NCBI GenBank assembly: GCA_947177485.1
Contig: CAMWUR010000016.1
Location: 1 to 37,863 of the forward strand
Source of the DNA: an uncultured Helicobacter sp.
Lineage (GTDB): Bacteria > Campylobacterota > Campylobacteria > Campylobacterales > Helicobacteraceae
Reading direction: 5' to 3'
DNA length: 37,863 nt
Positions 24,582 to 33,490 of the stretch are shown here, in pieces. The notes beneath the pieces were generated by a model. That model ran no database searches, was not told the DNA's origin, and saw nothing but the letters and a program-made list of their open reading frames with translations. A program made the translations under genes and the position numbers. How positions within the stretch are numbered: the stretch's first letter is position 1; each line of letters opens with the position of its first letter.

Positions 24582-24661
24582 GAAATTGATATTAAGGAAT
24601 CTTTATGTTTGCTTTTTATACAATGCTCTCTTTTTTATGATTGCAAACTAAGGAATCGCTT

Positions 24662-26260
24662 GTGCATGGGAAAATCGTAACGTTTCAAGATGCCACCGGG
24701 AAAGGAGTGGTGATTAATCATTTCAAAAAACTCTTTAGCTTCAGTCGTGCAACATGGCATGACCCAAAGGCATTGCCCACCAAAGGCTTGCTTGTCGAAT
24801 ATCGAGCAGACAATGACCAAATCTTGGATATTCATGCCTCGCGCTATCAAGATTTCAGCGAAGATTCACTTGTCAGCGAAAACGATTTTTGGCACACCGA
24901 AACAGACGATGAGCTCGCTGACAAAGAAGAAAAGAAACGTTTTGCCAAAATCAACGATGTCTATAAATCGACCGATTATGCCACGCTCAACGATGTGCCC
25001 ACATCATTGCCGATTGCGCAAGCCGTCAAAAATTATTTTGTACTCGAAAACGCCGCAATTGCAATGATTGACGAGCTACCCCAAGATGTGGAACACATGC
25101 TCGATTATCTGCTACTCAAACGATTCTTGTTGCGCGCACTTGATACATTACTCTTTATGGACCGCACGCGCACGCGCGATTACTTCTTGCGCTACACCAC
25201 AACTATTACGCGGCTCGAAAATTCCTATCGAATCCTAGCACGAATCAACAATTTCAATGTCGTGCCTATTTTCGAGGAGTTTTTCTTGCGCTACCAAGTC
25301 CATTATCAAGCTCTCTGTTCGGCTATCACAAGTAGCCGCGAAGGACGCACAATGCTCGAACGTCAAAAGCAGGGTGCGGCGCGAGAAATCAAATTTTTGC
25401 AAAGACAAATCGACACAAAACAGGCAAAACCAGATGCACTCGAACGAATCAAAGAGCTCAACGACAATTTGGGCGAACAACAAAAGCAGATTGCCAAAGC
25501 CCAAACACAGATTAAAAAACTCGAAGAGCTACGTGATGATTTCTATCAACGTAACCTTGAGTCCTTTAAGCTTGTGCTCAACGCTTCTTATGAACGGCTT
25601 TTGCGCAAGCTCAAAAATGGGCTCAACATCTCTTCGACTTTGCTTGATGATGAGATATGGAAACTCTCTGTAAACTCAAGCTCAATTAAGGTTCAATTCT
25701 TTCGCAACGGCGGTGAAGAAAATATCTGTACATATAGTTTTGCCAAATTCTATTTGCGCCATCTTGATACCAAAATGTTGCAAGGCACAGACCATGAGCT
25801 CGAGAGTTACTGCAAGAAGATTCGTAAAACTTCACAAAAATATTTCTTGATTGTTTCCGATAATCTTGACTTTATTACAAATGTTAAGTTGCAGATTCTG
25901 ACGCAAGCAAAATTTAATCAATGCAAACAAGCCGAAAAAGTCATCGCGCTACATAGCCTTTTGCGCGATATTGCATTCACACAAATCATCATTGACAAAA
26001 ACACAAAATGGCTTTCGACAAACGAGATTATTGCGACTATCGCTGAATTTCCAAAAAACAAAAATACAGACATTCAAGTTACATTCATGCATGACAGGAA
26101 CTTCTTTCCGCTCAAAGTCGAATCGGACAACAACGAAATCACATTCAACCTGCCTACAACAGTGCTTGCAAAAGCCGAAGAGCTTTGGGAGCAGATTCCA
26201 GAAGGCGAGCATGAAATCTCGGATTTTTCGCAACCGACAGATGATTCAAGCAATTCTTAA
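24662..26260 (+). CDS. Tandem paralogue 1: OB-like start, coiled coil, receiver-like end
   Basis: The 532-residue cytoplasmic protein starts MHGKIVTFQDATGKGVVINH, with KLFSF and GLLVEYRAD following, a pattern that recalls cold-shock OB-fold domains (first ~50 residues). A helical middle follows with a coiled coil (about 230-310, many Gln, Lys, Glu), and then, near 390-490, a segment with YFLIVSDNLDF and IIIDK that looks like a degenerate response-regulator receiver. I chose the GTG at 24662 since it matches the start of the next gene (MHGKIV) and has AAGGA seven bases upstream; TTG at 24641 is less likely. The function is unknown. The neighbouring gene is a clear duplicate (FWHTxxDxEL, LKNGL, SLLRD). 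Confidence 0.82.
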   Translation: MHGKIVTFQDATGKGVVINHFKKLFSFSRATWHDPKALPTKGLLVEYRADNDQILDIHASRYQDFSEDSLVSENDFWHTETDDELADKEEKKRFAKINDVYKSTDYATLNDVPTSLPIAQAVKNYFVLENAAIAMIDELPQDVEHMLDYLLLKRFLLRALDTLLFMDRTRTRDYFLRYTTTITRLENSYRILARINNFNVVPIFEEFFLRYQVHYQALCSAITSSREGRTMLERQKQGAAREIKFLQRQIDTKQAKPDALERIKELNDNLGEQQKQIAKAQTQIKKLEELRDDFYQRNLESFKLVLNASYERLLRKLKNGLNISSTLLDDEIWKLSVNSSSIKVQFFRNGGEENICTYSFAKFYLRHLDTKMLQGTDHELESYCKKIRKTSQKYFLIVSDNLDFITNVKLQILTQAKFNQCKQAEKVIALHSLLRDIAFTQIIIDKNTKWLSTNEIIATIAEFPKNKNTDIQVTFMHDRNFFPLKVESDNNEITFNLPTTVLAKAEELWEQIPEGEHEISDFSQPTDDSSNS

Positions 26261-26271
26261 GATTTGTGAGA

Positions 26272-26277
26272 TATAAT
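26272..26277 (+). promoter_or_regulatory. -10 box before tandem paralogue 2
   Basis: A perfect TATAAT sits in the 62-base gap between the two paralogues, about 45 bases before the next ATG, with no strong -35 element. It suggests that the second copy has its own promoter. Confidence 0.4.
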
Positions 26278-26322
26278 GTACATTCCGAAATTTTTTATAT
26301 ATAAAATTGGAACGAGGGCAAT

Positions 26323-27789
26323 ATGCACGGCAAAATCGTAAGCTATCAAGGTTCAACGGGTAGGGGCGTCATCACAACATTAGCAAAAAAGCTCTTTGAA
26401 TTTAACAAAGCTGCATGGCATGATAAACGCGTGATTCCAGCAATTGGCATGTTTGTTGAATTTCGTGCTGAAACCAGCTTCGTGAGCGATGCGCATGCCT
26501 CAAAATTCCAAATCTTTGACGAACGCACAGTGGTCAGCGAATATGACTTTTGGCATACTGACAGCGATGAAGAGCTCGAGACACTCGAGGAGACGAAAAA
26601 ATTTGAATACGTCGAAAGTATTTATAAAAAGACGGATTATAACACTATCGAAGAAATTATCTCACTCATGACTGTTGCTGACGCTGTTAAGGGATATTTT
26701 TTCGCCGAGAGTTCGTCCGTTGCAGCGATTGATGACCTTGCGCATGACGACCACATGATTATCATCGACTATATCCAACTCAAACGGTTTATCAACAAAG
26801 CCCTAGAAACATTGCTTTTTTCCGACAAAACCATACAGCGCGATAAATTCTCGGAATTTTTTGCCATTCTCACACGACTTGAAAATTCTTACGAATCAAT
26901 GGTCAAATACCAGAATCTCAATATCGAGAACATCTTCGAGCAGTCGTTTATCCGATTTCAATTCCACTACCAGGCGTTTTGCTCGGCGATTGAAAACCAC
27001 AAAGACCGCCTTACACTTGCAAAAAAGCAAGAAAAGGGTTACGCATTTCAGGTGAACACATTGCTCAATCGCATTCAAAGCAATATGGGCAATGTCGAGG
27101 CGAATAAAGAAAAACTCGCAAAAATTCAAGTGCAATTGCAAGCAAGTATCAAAGAACGTGAGCGCGTGGGCGAGAATCTTGCGCGGCTTGAAGCGATTCG
27201 CAAGAATTTCTACGACAACCACCTCACTGCATTCCAAGTGATTTTCCAAACAGCGTTCAATCGATTCTTCAAGAAAATCAAAAATGGGCTTGACCATTGC
27301 GGTTCGCTACTCGATGACCAGATTTGGCGCTTGGCGGCAAACTCTAACTCGCTGAAGAATCACTTCAAAGGTGGTGGCGAAGAGAACTATTGTGCTGTGA
27401 ACTTCGCATTGCAATATCTCAATCGACTCAACAAGAGTATGTTGCATAATGCCGACCAAGACTTATGGCACTATTGCAACGCATTCCAAAAGCAGCAGCG
27501 CACATACGCGTTGATTGTCTCAAACAATATCGACCTCACGACTGAAGTCAAAGTGAATATCCTCGCGCGTAAGAAATACCTGATTGTCAAGCATGCACCC
27601 AAGAAAATCAACCTGCAAAGCCTATTGCGTGATTTCAACTTCACAACAATCTATATCGACAAAGACCTCGATTGGGCAAGTAACGAAGATGTACTCAAGG
27701 AGATTCAGGGCTTCAAAAACAATGCGAACGCAAAAATCGAAGAGATTGATGCCGCTGTTGTACTCAAAAATGTACGGAGAGTACCATAA
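26323..27789 (+). CDS. Tandem paralogue 2: OB-like start, coiled coil, receiver-like end
   Basis: The 488-residue protein has the same plan as the gene before it: MHGKIVSYQGSTGRGVI and GMFVEFRAE at the start (possible OB fold), the conserved EYDFWHTDSDEEL, a helical middle with a coiled coil (about 230-300), KKIKNGLDHCGSLLDDQIW, and YALIVSNNIDL with TIYIDKD in the receiver-like end. It lacks the extra C-terminal ~40 residues of paralogue 1. The ATG follows GAGGG. Its stop overlaps the Sel1 gene start by one base (TAATG), so the two are co-translated. I do not know a named family; nucleic-acid binding is a guess from the N-terminus only. Confidence 0.82.
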   Translation: MHGKIVSYQGSTGRGVITTLAKKLFEFNKAAWHDKRVIPAIGMFVEFRAETSFVSDAHASKFQIFDERTVVSEYDFWHTDSDEELETLEETKKFEYVESIYKKTDYNTIEEIISLMTVADAVKGYFFAESSSVAAIDDLAHDDHMIIIDYIQLKRFINKALETLLFSDKTIQRDKFSEFFAILTRLENSYESMVKYQNLNIENIFEQSFIRFQFHYQAFCSAIENHKDRLTLAKKQEKGYAFQVNTLLNRIQSNMGNVEANKEKLAKIQVQLQASIKERERVGENLARLEAIRKNFYDNHLTAFQVIFQTAFNRFFKKIKNGLDHCGSLLDDQIWRLAANSNSLKNHFKGGGEENYCAVNFALQYLNRLNKSMLHNADQDLWHYCNAFQKQQRTYALIVSNNIDLTTEVKVNILARKKYLIVKHAPKKINLQSLLRDFNFTTIYIDKDLDWASNEDVLKEIQGFKNNANAKIEEIDAAVVLKNVRRVP

Positions 27790-28463
27790 TGAAGCTTTTT
27801 GCTTTCTTTGCTTTCTTGACCATACTCCCGCTCATGGCTCAAGATTCTGCCCAACCAACCGAAATCCCCACAGAAGCATTGCTTAAAAAAATCGGCGATT
27901 CATACAGAAACCATAACTATGCCGAATCTATCGCGCTCGCCGAGCTTGGCTGCAATCAGGGCAACAGCATTGCATGCGGAGCATTGGGCAATCTCTACTC
28001 AAGCGAACTGGATGCAATGCGCGGTTTTAAAGACCTCCAAAAAGCTGCGCATGCCTATTTCAAAGCATGTGAAGGACGCATTGCAGCAGCATGCTTTTAT
28101 CTCGGTGTTTTCCATGCAAATGGGCAAGGCGTGCAACAGAATTATAGCTCGGCTCGCGGTTTCTTCGCACGCGCATGTGAATTAGGCGATGCCGATGCAT
28201 GCGATGCAATGGGCAATTTCTATGCGAATGCCAACAGAGACATCATGCCTCAACAAGACTACGCGCAAGCGGCAAATTTCTATCGCAAAAGCTGCGAATC
28301 TTCGCGCGCGCCTTCGTGCTTCAAGCTCGCAACACTCTACCGCATTGGGCAAGGTGTCAAAGCCGATTTTGCAATGGCAAAAAAATTTTATGGCAAATCA
28401 TGCCAATTGGGCGACCCACAAGGCTGTGAGGCATGGTGGTCTATGGAAAATGTTCCAAAATAA
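27789..28463 (+). CDS. Secreted cysteine-rich Sel1-repeat protein (Hcp type)
   Basis: The 224-residue protein has a signal peptide (MKLFAFFAFLTILPLMAQ) and four to five Sel1-like repeats of about 36 residues. Each repeat carries the paired cysteines of Helicobacter cysteine-rich proteins (GCNQGNSIAC, ACEGRIAAAC, ACELGDADAC, SCESSRAPSC, SCQLGDPQGC), so each alpha-hairpin is locked by a disulfide in the periplasm or outside the cell. Hcp proteins of H. pylori bind beta-lactams weakly and provoke immune responses; the role here is unknown. It is translated from the same message as the preceding paralogue and converges with uvrC. Confidence 0.9.
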   Translation: MKLFAFFAFLTILPLMAQDSAQPTEIPTEALLKKIGDSYRNHNYAESIALAELGCNQGNSIACGALGNLYSSELDAMRGFKDLQKAAHAYFKACEGRIAAACFYLGVFHANGQGVQQNYSSARGFFARACELGDADACDAMGNFYANANRDIMPQQDYAQAANFYRKSCESSRAPSCFKLATLYRIGQGVKADFAMAKKFYGKSCQLGDPQGCEAWWSMENVPK

Positions 28464-28487
28464 TTTGGAATCCAGAGTCGCAAGCAG

Positions 28488-30290
28488 CTAGCTCTCATTT
28501 TGTGCTTGCAATGCCTCATAGACTTGATGCGCGCTGCGCGTATCCAAAACTTCTCCGAGCTCTTCGAGGCTTGCCTGCGCAATCGCTTCGAAATTGCCAA
28601 AAAAATCGAGCAACCGCTTCAATTTTGCCTTACCGACCCCATGAATCTGCAACACATCAAGCTGTAAATCTTGTTTGCGCTTTTTGTTGCGATGATAGCT
28701 AATGGCAAATCGATGGGCTTCGTCTCGCAATTTTTGCAAGAATTGCAACCGCTTATCAGACGGAGCGAGATGAATATCCTCTTTTTGTGTATAAATCACA
28801 TCAAAACTCGCGCCTTTTGCCCTATGCGCCTTGCTATCAAGCTTTTCTTTCGCGATTCCAAGCACCTCAACATGTGCACAAAAACTCTGCAAAATTTCAA
28901 GCGCAATGCCAACCTGCGCTTTCCCGCCATCAAGCAGCCACAAATCAGGGGGCGGCTCTGTCTCAAAGCTTTGCGCACGGCGACTCAACATCTCACGCAT
29001 ATTCGCATATTCATCAAAATGGTGCAACTCATAGCGGCGATAGGATTCCTTATCAAATTCCATTCGATTGCTCACAATCATGCTCCCCACGGCAGCTTGT
29101 TTTTGAAAATGGCTCACATCGAAACATTCGATTCGAAGCGGCACATTTTCGAGCCCAAAAGTACAAAGCCCCTCGAGAACGGAATCATCATTATGTGTCG
29201 CAAGCAGACGTAAATTTTCTAGCGCGTTTGCTGCACACAGTGCAAGCAATTCTTTCTGATAGCCTGCGCGCGCGGTGGTTAAGGTAATCTTGCCGCAATG
29301 CGTGTGGATATGATTCTGCAAAATCTCCTTGTCTTGCAACTCGATAGGCACAAGAATGCTTTTGGGCGCAAGCGGCAGCGGTGCGCTGTATCGATTCAAG
29401 ATTGCACGTACAAACAGTTCTTCTAGCTCAAACTCGCCGCGCAAACTCTCCTGCGCACTCGAAACAATGCGCCCATTGCGCATAAAAAGCCACACAAGCA
29501 AGCACTGATTGCCGTCTTTGGCAACATTGAGAATGTCAATATCATGCAATTTCGCAAGGTCAATTTGCGAGTGAATCTCAAGACTTTGCAGCACGCGGAT
29601 TCTATCGCGCAACTCGCGCGCCTCTTCAAAACGTTCCTGCTCGGAGTATGCAAACATCTTCGATTGCAGATGGGGCAACAGCAACGAAGGATTTTGCAAC
29701 CATATAAGCGCTTGTTCGAGATATTTGCGATACGCATGCGATTCGATTCTGCCCTCGCATGGCGCGGAACATTTTTGCAGCTGGGCAAACAAACATGCCT
29801 TTTTGCCGCGCAAACAGCTCTTGCTTTGCGCAAGCGGCAACAGCTCATAGAGTGATTTGAGCAAATCATTTGCACCTTTTGTGTAGGGACCAAAATAGCG
29901 CACGCCCTTTGCTTTGAGAATCTTGCGCGTGATTTCAAGTCGCGGGAAAGTGTCATTGTCATTGTAGTAGATATAGGGATATGTCTTGTCATCACGTAAT
30001 AAAATATTATATTTGGGCTTGAGCTGCTTAATCAACGAATTTTCGAGCAAAAGTGCGTCATGCTCGGTGTTTGTCAGTAGATAATGCAGAGTTTTTGTCT
30101 CGCTTATCATCTTGTGGATTCGTGACGAGAGGTTGGGCGCGGGGAGCAGCGGATTTTGCCGAAAATAGCTATGCACACGTTTTTTGAGATTTTTCGCTTT
30201 GCCGACATACAGGAGTCGCTGCGATTCATCAAAAAATTCATAGACGCCACTTGTTGTCGGAATCTCGCGCAAAAGGCTTTCGAGGCTCAT
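28488..30290 (-). CDS. uvrC: Excinuclease ABC subunit C
   Basis: It makes both incisions in nucleotide excision repair. The 600-residue protein is complete: a GIY-YIG nuclease at the N-terminus (TSGVYEFFDESQRLLYVGKA), a UVR motif near 200 (RFEEARELRDRIRVLQ), an RNase H-like C-terminal nuclease (IECFDVSHFQKQAAVGSMIV and LLDGGKAQV), and helix-hairpin-helix motifs at the end (LQIHGVGKAKLKRLL). The start ATG lies three bases after the stop of the DUF721-like gene, so the two are co-transcribed. Confidence 0.96.
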   Translation of the reverse strand: MSLESLLREIPTTSGVYEFFDESQRLLYVGKAKNLKKRVHSYFRQNPLLPAPNLSSRIHKMISETKTLHYLLTNTEHDALLLENSLIKQLKPKYNILLRDDKTYPYIYYNDNDTFPRLEITRKILKAKGVRYFGPYTKGANDLLKSLYELLPLAQSKSCLRGKKACLFAQLQKCSAPCEGRIESHAYRKYLEQALIWLQNPSLLLPHLQSKMFAYSEQERFEEARELRDRIRVLQSLEIHSQIDLAKLHDIDILNVAKDGNQCLLVWLFMRNGRIVSSAQESLRGEFELEELFVRAILNRYSAPLPLAPKSILVPIELQDKEILQNHIHTHCGKITLTTARAGYQKELLALCAANALENLRLLATHNDDSVLEGLCTFGLENVPLRIECFDVSHFQKQAAVGSMIVSNRMEFDKESYRRYELHHFDEYANMREMLSRRAQSFETEPPPDLWLLDGGKAQVGIALEILQSFCAHVEVLGIAKEKLDSKAHRAKGASFDVIYTQKEDIHLAPSDKRLQFLQKLRDEAHRFAISYHRNKKRKQDLQLDVLQIHGVGKAKLKRLLDFFGNFEAIAQASLEELGEVLDTRSAHQVYEALQAQNES

Positions 30291-30293
30291 TGC

Positions 30294-30794
30294 TCACTCG
30301 TTGATTCTGCGGTAGAAATCGTCTTCGCCATCGAGCAGCTCGAGGCGGTGGTGGCGCAACACGATTGTGCGCCATTCCTCAAACAAGCGCGCAATGTCAG
30401 AATCTGTCGCGAGATTTTCAAATGCACCGTCAGCATTTTCACAATAGCGAAAATCCGAATCGCTGTGTATATTCTCGGCATGATTGCGGCTTGGAACATA
30501 ACGACTATCAAAAACAATCAGCTTTTCGATTCCGTTTGCAAACGAAAGTTCTTCGGTTTTAATTGCTTTTAAAGCCTTTTTTATTGTATTCTCATGGTAT
30601 TTAAATTCTTTGATATAGGCAGGGTGGCGCACTGCGATTTTGAGCACCGGGGGTTCGAGCTTGAAACAAAAGGCTTTGGGTGCAAGAGACGGAAAAAAAC
30701 GTTCAAACAAAAGCTTGAGTAGATGATGTTCCCGCAATTTGCGTAACGAAGGGGATTGATATAAATGCTGGATAAGATGATATGCTGTTTTCAT
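30294..30794 (-). CDS. DUF721-like protein
   Basis: The 166-residue protein begins MKTAYHLIQHLYQSPSLRKL and resembles small DUF721/DciA-type proteins often seen in bacteria, with a basic, hydrophobic core (CFKLEPPVLKIAVRHPAYIK) and a less conserved, acidic C-terminal half. Some members of the family load the replicative helicase, but this cannot be claimed here. I used the ATG at 30794; the longer frame runs further into the divergent lipoprotein gene. It overlaps that gene head-on by 30 bases and leads into uvrC. Confidence 0.6.
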   Translation of the reverse strand: MKTAYHLIQHLYQSPSLRKLREHHLLKLLFERFFPSLAPKAFCFKLEPPVLKIAVRHPAYIKEFKYHENTIKKALKAIKTEELSFANGIEKLIVFDSRYVPSRNHAENIHSDSDFRYCENADGAFENLATDSDIARLFEEWRTIVLRHHRLELLDGEDDFYRRINE

Positions 30795-31001
30795 ATTGGT
30801 ATTATAGCCTATTTGAGCCTTTTTGTGCTCGGTTGTGGTATCAAGCAAAATCCCTATTACAAAACTCCGCCCGAAGGTCCGCATGAGCTGTTCCGCTTAC
30901 CAAACAACGAAACAGGGATTCAAAGAGTGCCGGGCGTGCCGCTCCTAGATGAGGACACACTCAAACCTAAAACACGAGGAGACAATGGCATATCATTATG
31001 A
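30765..31001 (+). CDS. Small lipoprotein upstream of nadB
   Basis: The 78-residue product has a hydrophobic signal (IGIIAYLSLFVLGC) with the lipid-modified cysteine at residue 24, then a short proline-rich, polar tail (GIKQNPYYKTPPEGPHE). It is similar in size and plan to the small LptM-like lipoproteins found beside metabolic genes in many Gram-negatives, but I cannot assign it. AAGGGG lies about ten bases before the ATG; a second ATG four codons later is possible. Its 3' end overlaps nadB by 17 bases, so they form an operon. Its start lies inside the divergent DUF721-like gene. Confidence 0.68.
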   Translation: MLDKMICCFHIGIIAYLSLFVLGCGIKQNPYYKTPPEGPHELFRLPNNETGIQRVPGVPLLDEDTLKPKTRGDNGISL

Positions 31002-32430
31002 TGTAATTATTATTGGTGCTGGTGTCGCGGGATTGTATGCAGCATTGCAAATCAATCGCCACAAAAAAGTTTTGATTCTCTGCAAAGCGCAACCTTGGGA
31101 TTGCAACACATTCTATGCACAAGGCGGAATCGCTGTTGCAAAAAACAAAGATGATATTCTTTTGCATATTCGAGACACGCTCAACGCGGGCGCGGGAATG
31201 TGCGACACGGAGAATGTCGAGATTATGAGCATTCAAAGCCTTGAAGTGCTCGATGATTTGATTGCACGTGGTGTGCCATTTGACAAAGACGAAACGGGCA
31301 ATCTCCTCTTCACCAAAGAAGCCGCGCATTCGACAAACCGCATTATCCACGCCGGAGGGGATTGTACAGGCAGGGTGCTGCACAGCCACTTGATTACACA
31401 GATTCCGCACACATTGTGGAAAAACGCGACCGTAACCGAGCTGCTCATTCACGACAACCGCTGCTATGGCGTGAATGTGCTAACCAAACGTGGCAACTAT
31501 AATCTGTACGCACGTGATGTCATCATCGCGAGCGGAGGTGTCGGCGGGCTATTTGAAATGCACACCAACGCGCACACCGTTGCGGGCGAGCTGCATGGCA
31601 TGATTTTGGAAAATGGGCTTAAGCTCTGCGATATGGAGATGTTGCAGTTCCACCCAACGGTGTTTGTGCAGACCACGCGCGCGCGCAAGCCGCTCCTTAG
31701 CGAAGCGTTGCGCGGCGAAGGCGCACAGATTGTCGACAAAGACAAGCGGCGATTCTTGTTTGATTATGATTCACGCGGCGAGCTCGCCCCGCGCGATACT
31801 GTTGCACGCGCCATTTATGACTACCAACAAAAATACAATGCCGAAGTTTTTTTGGATTTGTCCATGTTTCGCGAACATTTCTTTGAGAAGCGCTTCCCCA
31901 ACATCGCACGCACATTGCATGGGTTTGGGTATAGCTGCTATGACCCGATTCCAATTTCTCCTGCATTTCACTATTGTATGGGCGGAATCGCAACGGATAC
32001 AAATGGTAAGATTTTGGGAATGGACAATCTCTATGCGATTGGCGAAGCAGCGCACACGGGCGTGCATGGCGCAAATCGCCTCGCGAGCAATTCGCTGCTC
32101 GAAGCGCTCGTCTTTGCAAGGCGCGCCACGTTCGAGATTCTTGGCAAAGAGGCTTCAACATGGAAAATGCGAGAGTTTCAGCCCCGCAACGACATCTTGG
32201 AATGCGAGTATGACGGAAATCTCAAGCAGATTCTGCGCAAGCTCATGTGGAACAAAGTCGGCATTATCCGCAAAAAAAGCGCGCTACTCGAGGCGCTCGG
32301 CGGCGTTGAGGTCATGCTCCAAAGCCACATTGGGCGGCTCTTGCGCCTGCGGCTGCTCACGGCAAAGAACATCATCGAAAGCGCGCTCTTGCGCGAAGAA
32401 TCGCTTGGTGCGCATTATTTGGTGGAGTAG
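30985..32430 (+). CDS. nadB: L-aspartate oxidase
   Basis: It oxidises L-aspartate to iminoaspartate with FAD, the first step of de novo NAD synthesis. The 481-residue flavoprotein has the FAD-binding GAGVAGLYAAL at the N-terminus, HAGGDCTGRVLHSHL, MLQFHPTVF, the active-site loop EALRGEGAQIVD with PRDTVARAI, and the closing NLYAIGEAAHTGVHGANRLA. The ATG at 30985 has GAGGAG upstream; longer in-frame starts run into the lipoprotein gene. The restriction-modification genes begin 19 bases after its stop, where the composition drops sharply in G+C. Confidence 0.95.
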   Translation: MAYHYDVIIIGAGVAGLYAALQINRHKKVLILCKAQPWDCNTFYAQGGIAVAKNKDDILLHIRDTLNAGAGMCDTENVEIMSIQSLEVLDDLIARGVPFDKDETGNLLFTKEAAHSTNRIIHAGGDCTGRVLHSHLITQIPHTLWKNATVTELLIHDNRCYGVNVLTKRGNYNLYARDVIIASGGVGGLFEMHTNAHTVAGELHGMILENGLKLCDMEMLQFHPTVFVQTTRARKPLLSEALRGEGAQIVDKDKRRFLFDYDSRGELAPRDTVARAIYDYQQKYNAEVFLDLSMFREHFFEKRFPNIARTLHGFGYSCYDPIPISPAFHYCMGGIATDTNGKILGMDNLYAIGEAAHTGVHGANRLASNSLLEALVFARRATFEILGKEASTWKMREFQPRNDILECEYDGNLKQILRKLMWNKVGIIRKKSALLEALGGVEVMLQSHIGRLLRLRLLTAKNIIESALLREESLGAHYLVE

Positions 32431-32449
32431 ACATTAGAGGAGTCATCAT

Positions 32450-33490
32450 TTGAAGCTTGCCAATCGCCGCTATACAGGAGCAAAAACAAAATTATTGGAA
32501 AGAATTGACGAAACGTTATTGTCTGTTTTTGATTATACTAAATATCAAAATCTTTGCTTTTTTGATGTTTTTGCTGGCACAGGTGTTGTGAGCGCATATT
32601 TTATGCAAAAGCCACAATTTGAGCATTTTATTCTCAATGATTTTTTGCATTCCAACTTTGCTATTTATCAAGCATTCTTTCCTCAAGAAACGTTTGATTG
32701 GCAGAAAATAGAGGCGATTCAATCTATGTTTCGAGGCATAGAGGCGCAAGATTTGGAAACGAATTATTATTCCAAACATTTTGGTGGCAAGTTTTTTAGC
32801 GAGAACGACTCTAGGCTGATGGGCTTTATCAGAGACGAGCTTGATAGGCTTTTAGAATCGCACGCGATTTGTCGACAAGAATTTGCGATTCTTTTGGCAA
32901 GCCTTCTTTATAGTGTTGACAGAATCGCCAATACTGTGGGGCATTATGACGCCTACCGCAAAAATATTGCCTTGCAGGATAAATTTGTCTTTGAGCTTAT
33001 AGAACCGATAAAAAGCAAAGCAAAGATAGAAATTTATAGAAAGGATTCTAATGTGTTAAGCCAAGAGCTCGCCGAACACAGACGGCATATTGACATAGCC
33101 TTTATCGACCCTCCATATAATTCAAGGCAATACTCAAGATTCTACCATTTGCTAGAAACACTCACAAAAAATGATAAGCCACATCTATATGGAATTGCCC
33201 TAAAGCCAAAGCCAGAAAATATCAGCAAGTATTGCAAGACACAGGCAAAGCAGAGCTTTAGAGATTTGGTTGGGAATCTTGCAAAAATGAGCAGGGTATT
33301 GGTTGTGACGTATAATAATACATATACCGCAAACGGAAGAAGCAATGCACGACTAAAGGGACATGAAATCGAACAAATTTTAGATTCCGTTGGCACAATA
33401 CATGTTAGTGAATTTGATTATAAGGCTTTCAGCAGTGGAAAATCTTTATTCAAAGACCATAAAGAGAGGGTTTTTGTATGCCAAATATAA
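32450..33490 (+). CDS. DNA adenine methyltransferase, D12 class (first)
   Basis: The 346-residue enzyme has NRRYTGAKTKLL at the start, the AdoMet-binding motif FFDVFAGTGVVS (about residues 37-48) and the catalytic motif DPPYNSRQYSRFYHL near 220. This identifies an N6-adenine methylase of the D12/alpha group, of the branch that pairs with type IIS enzymes. It starts at TTG, preceded by AGAGGAG with seven-base spacing. It overlaps the second methylase by 13 bases. Codon use is much richer in A and T than in nadB before it. It likely protects one strand of an asymmetric site. Confidence 0.87.
   Translation: MKLANRRYTGAKTKLLERIDETLLSVFDYTKYQNLCFFDVFAGTGVVSAYFMQKPQFEHFILNDFLHSNFAIYQAFFPQETFDWQKIEAIQSMFRGIEAQDLETNYYSKHFGGKFFSENDSRLMGFIRDELDRLLESHAICRQEFAILLASLLYSVDRIANTVGHYDAYRKNIALQDKFVFELIEPIKSKAKIEIYRKDSNVLSQELAEHRRHIDIAFIDPPYNSRQYSRFYHLLETLTKNDKPHLYGIALKPKPENISKYCKTQAKQSFRDLVGNLAKMSRVLVVTYNNTYTANGRSNARLKGHEIEQILDSVGTIHVSEFDYKAFSSGKSLFKDHKERVFVCQI

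Noticed and set aside
24605-24640. Eleven-codon ORF (MFAFYTMLSFL) with AAGGA upstream, before tandem paralogue 1
   Set aside because: Too short to judge and no attenuator structure is visible; could be a leader peptide but the evidence is only an SD-like sequence.
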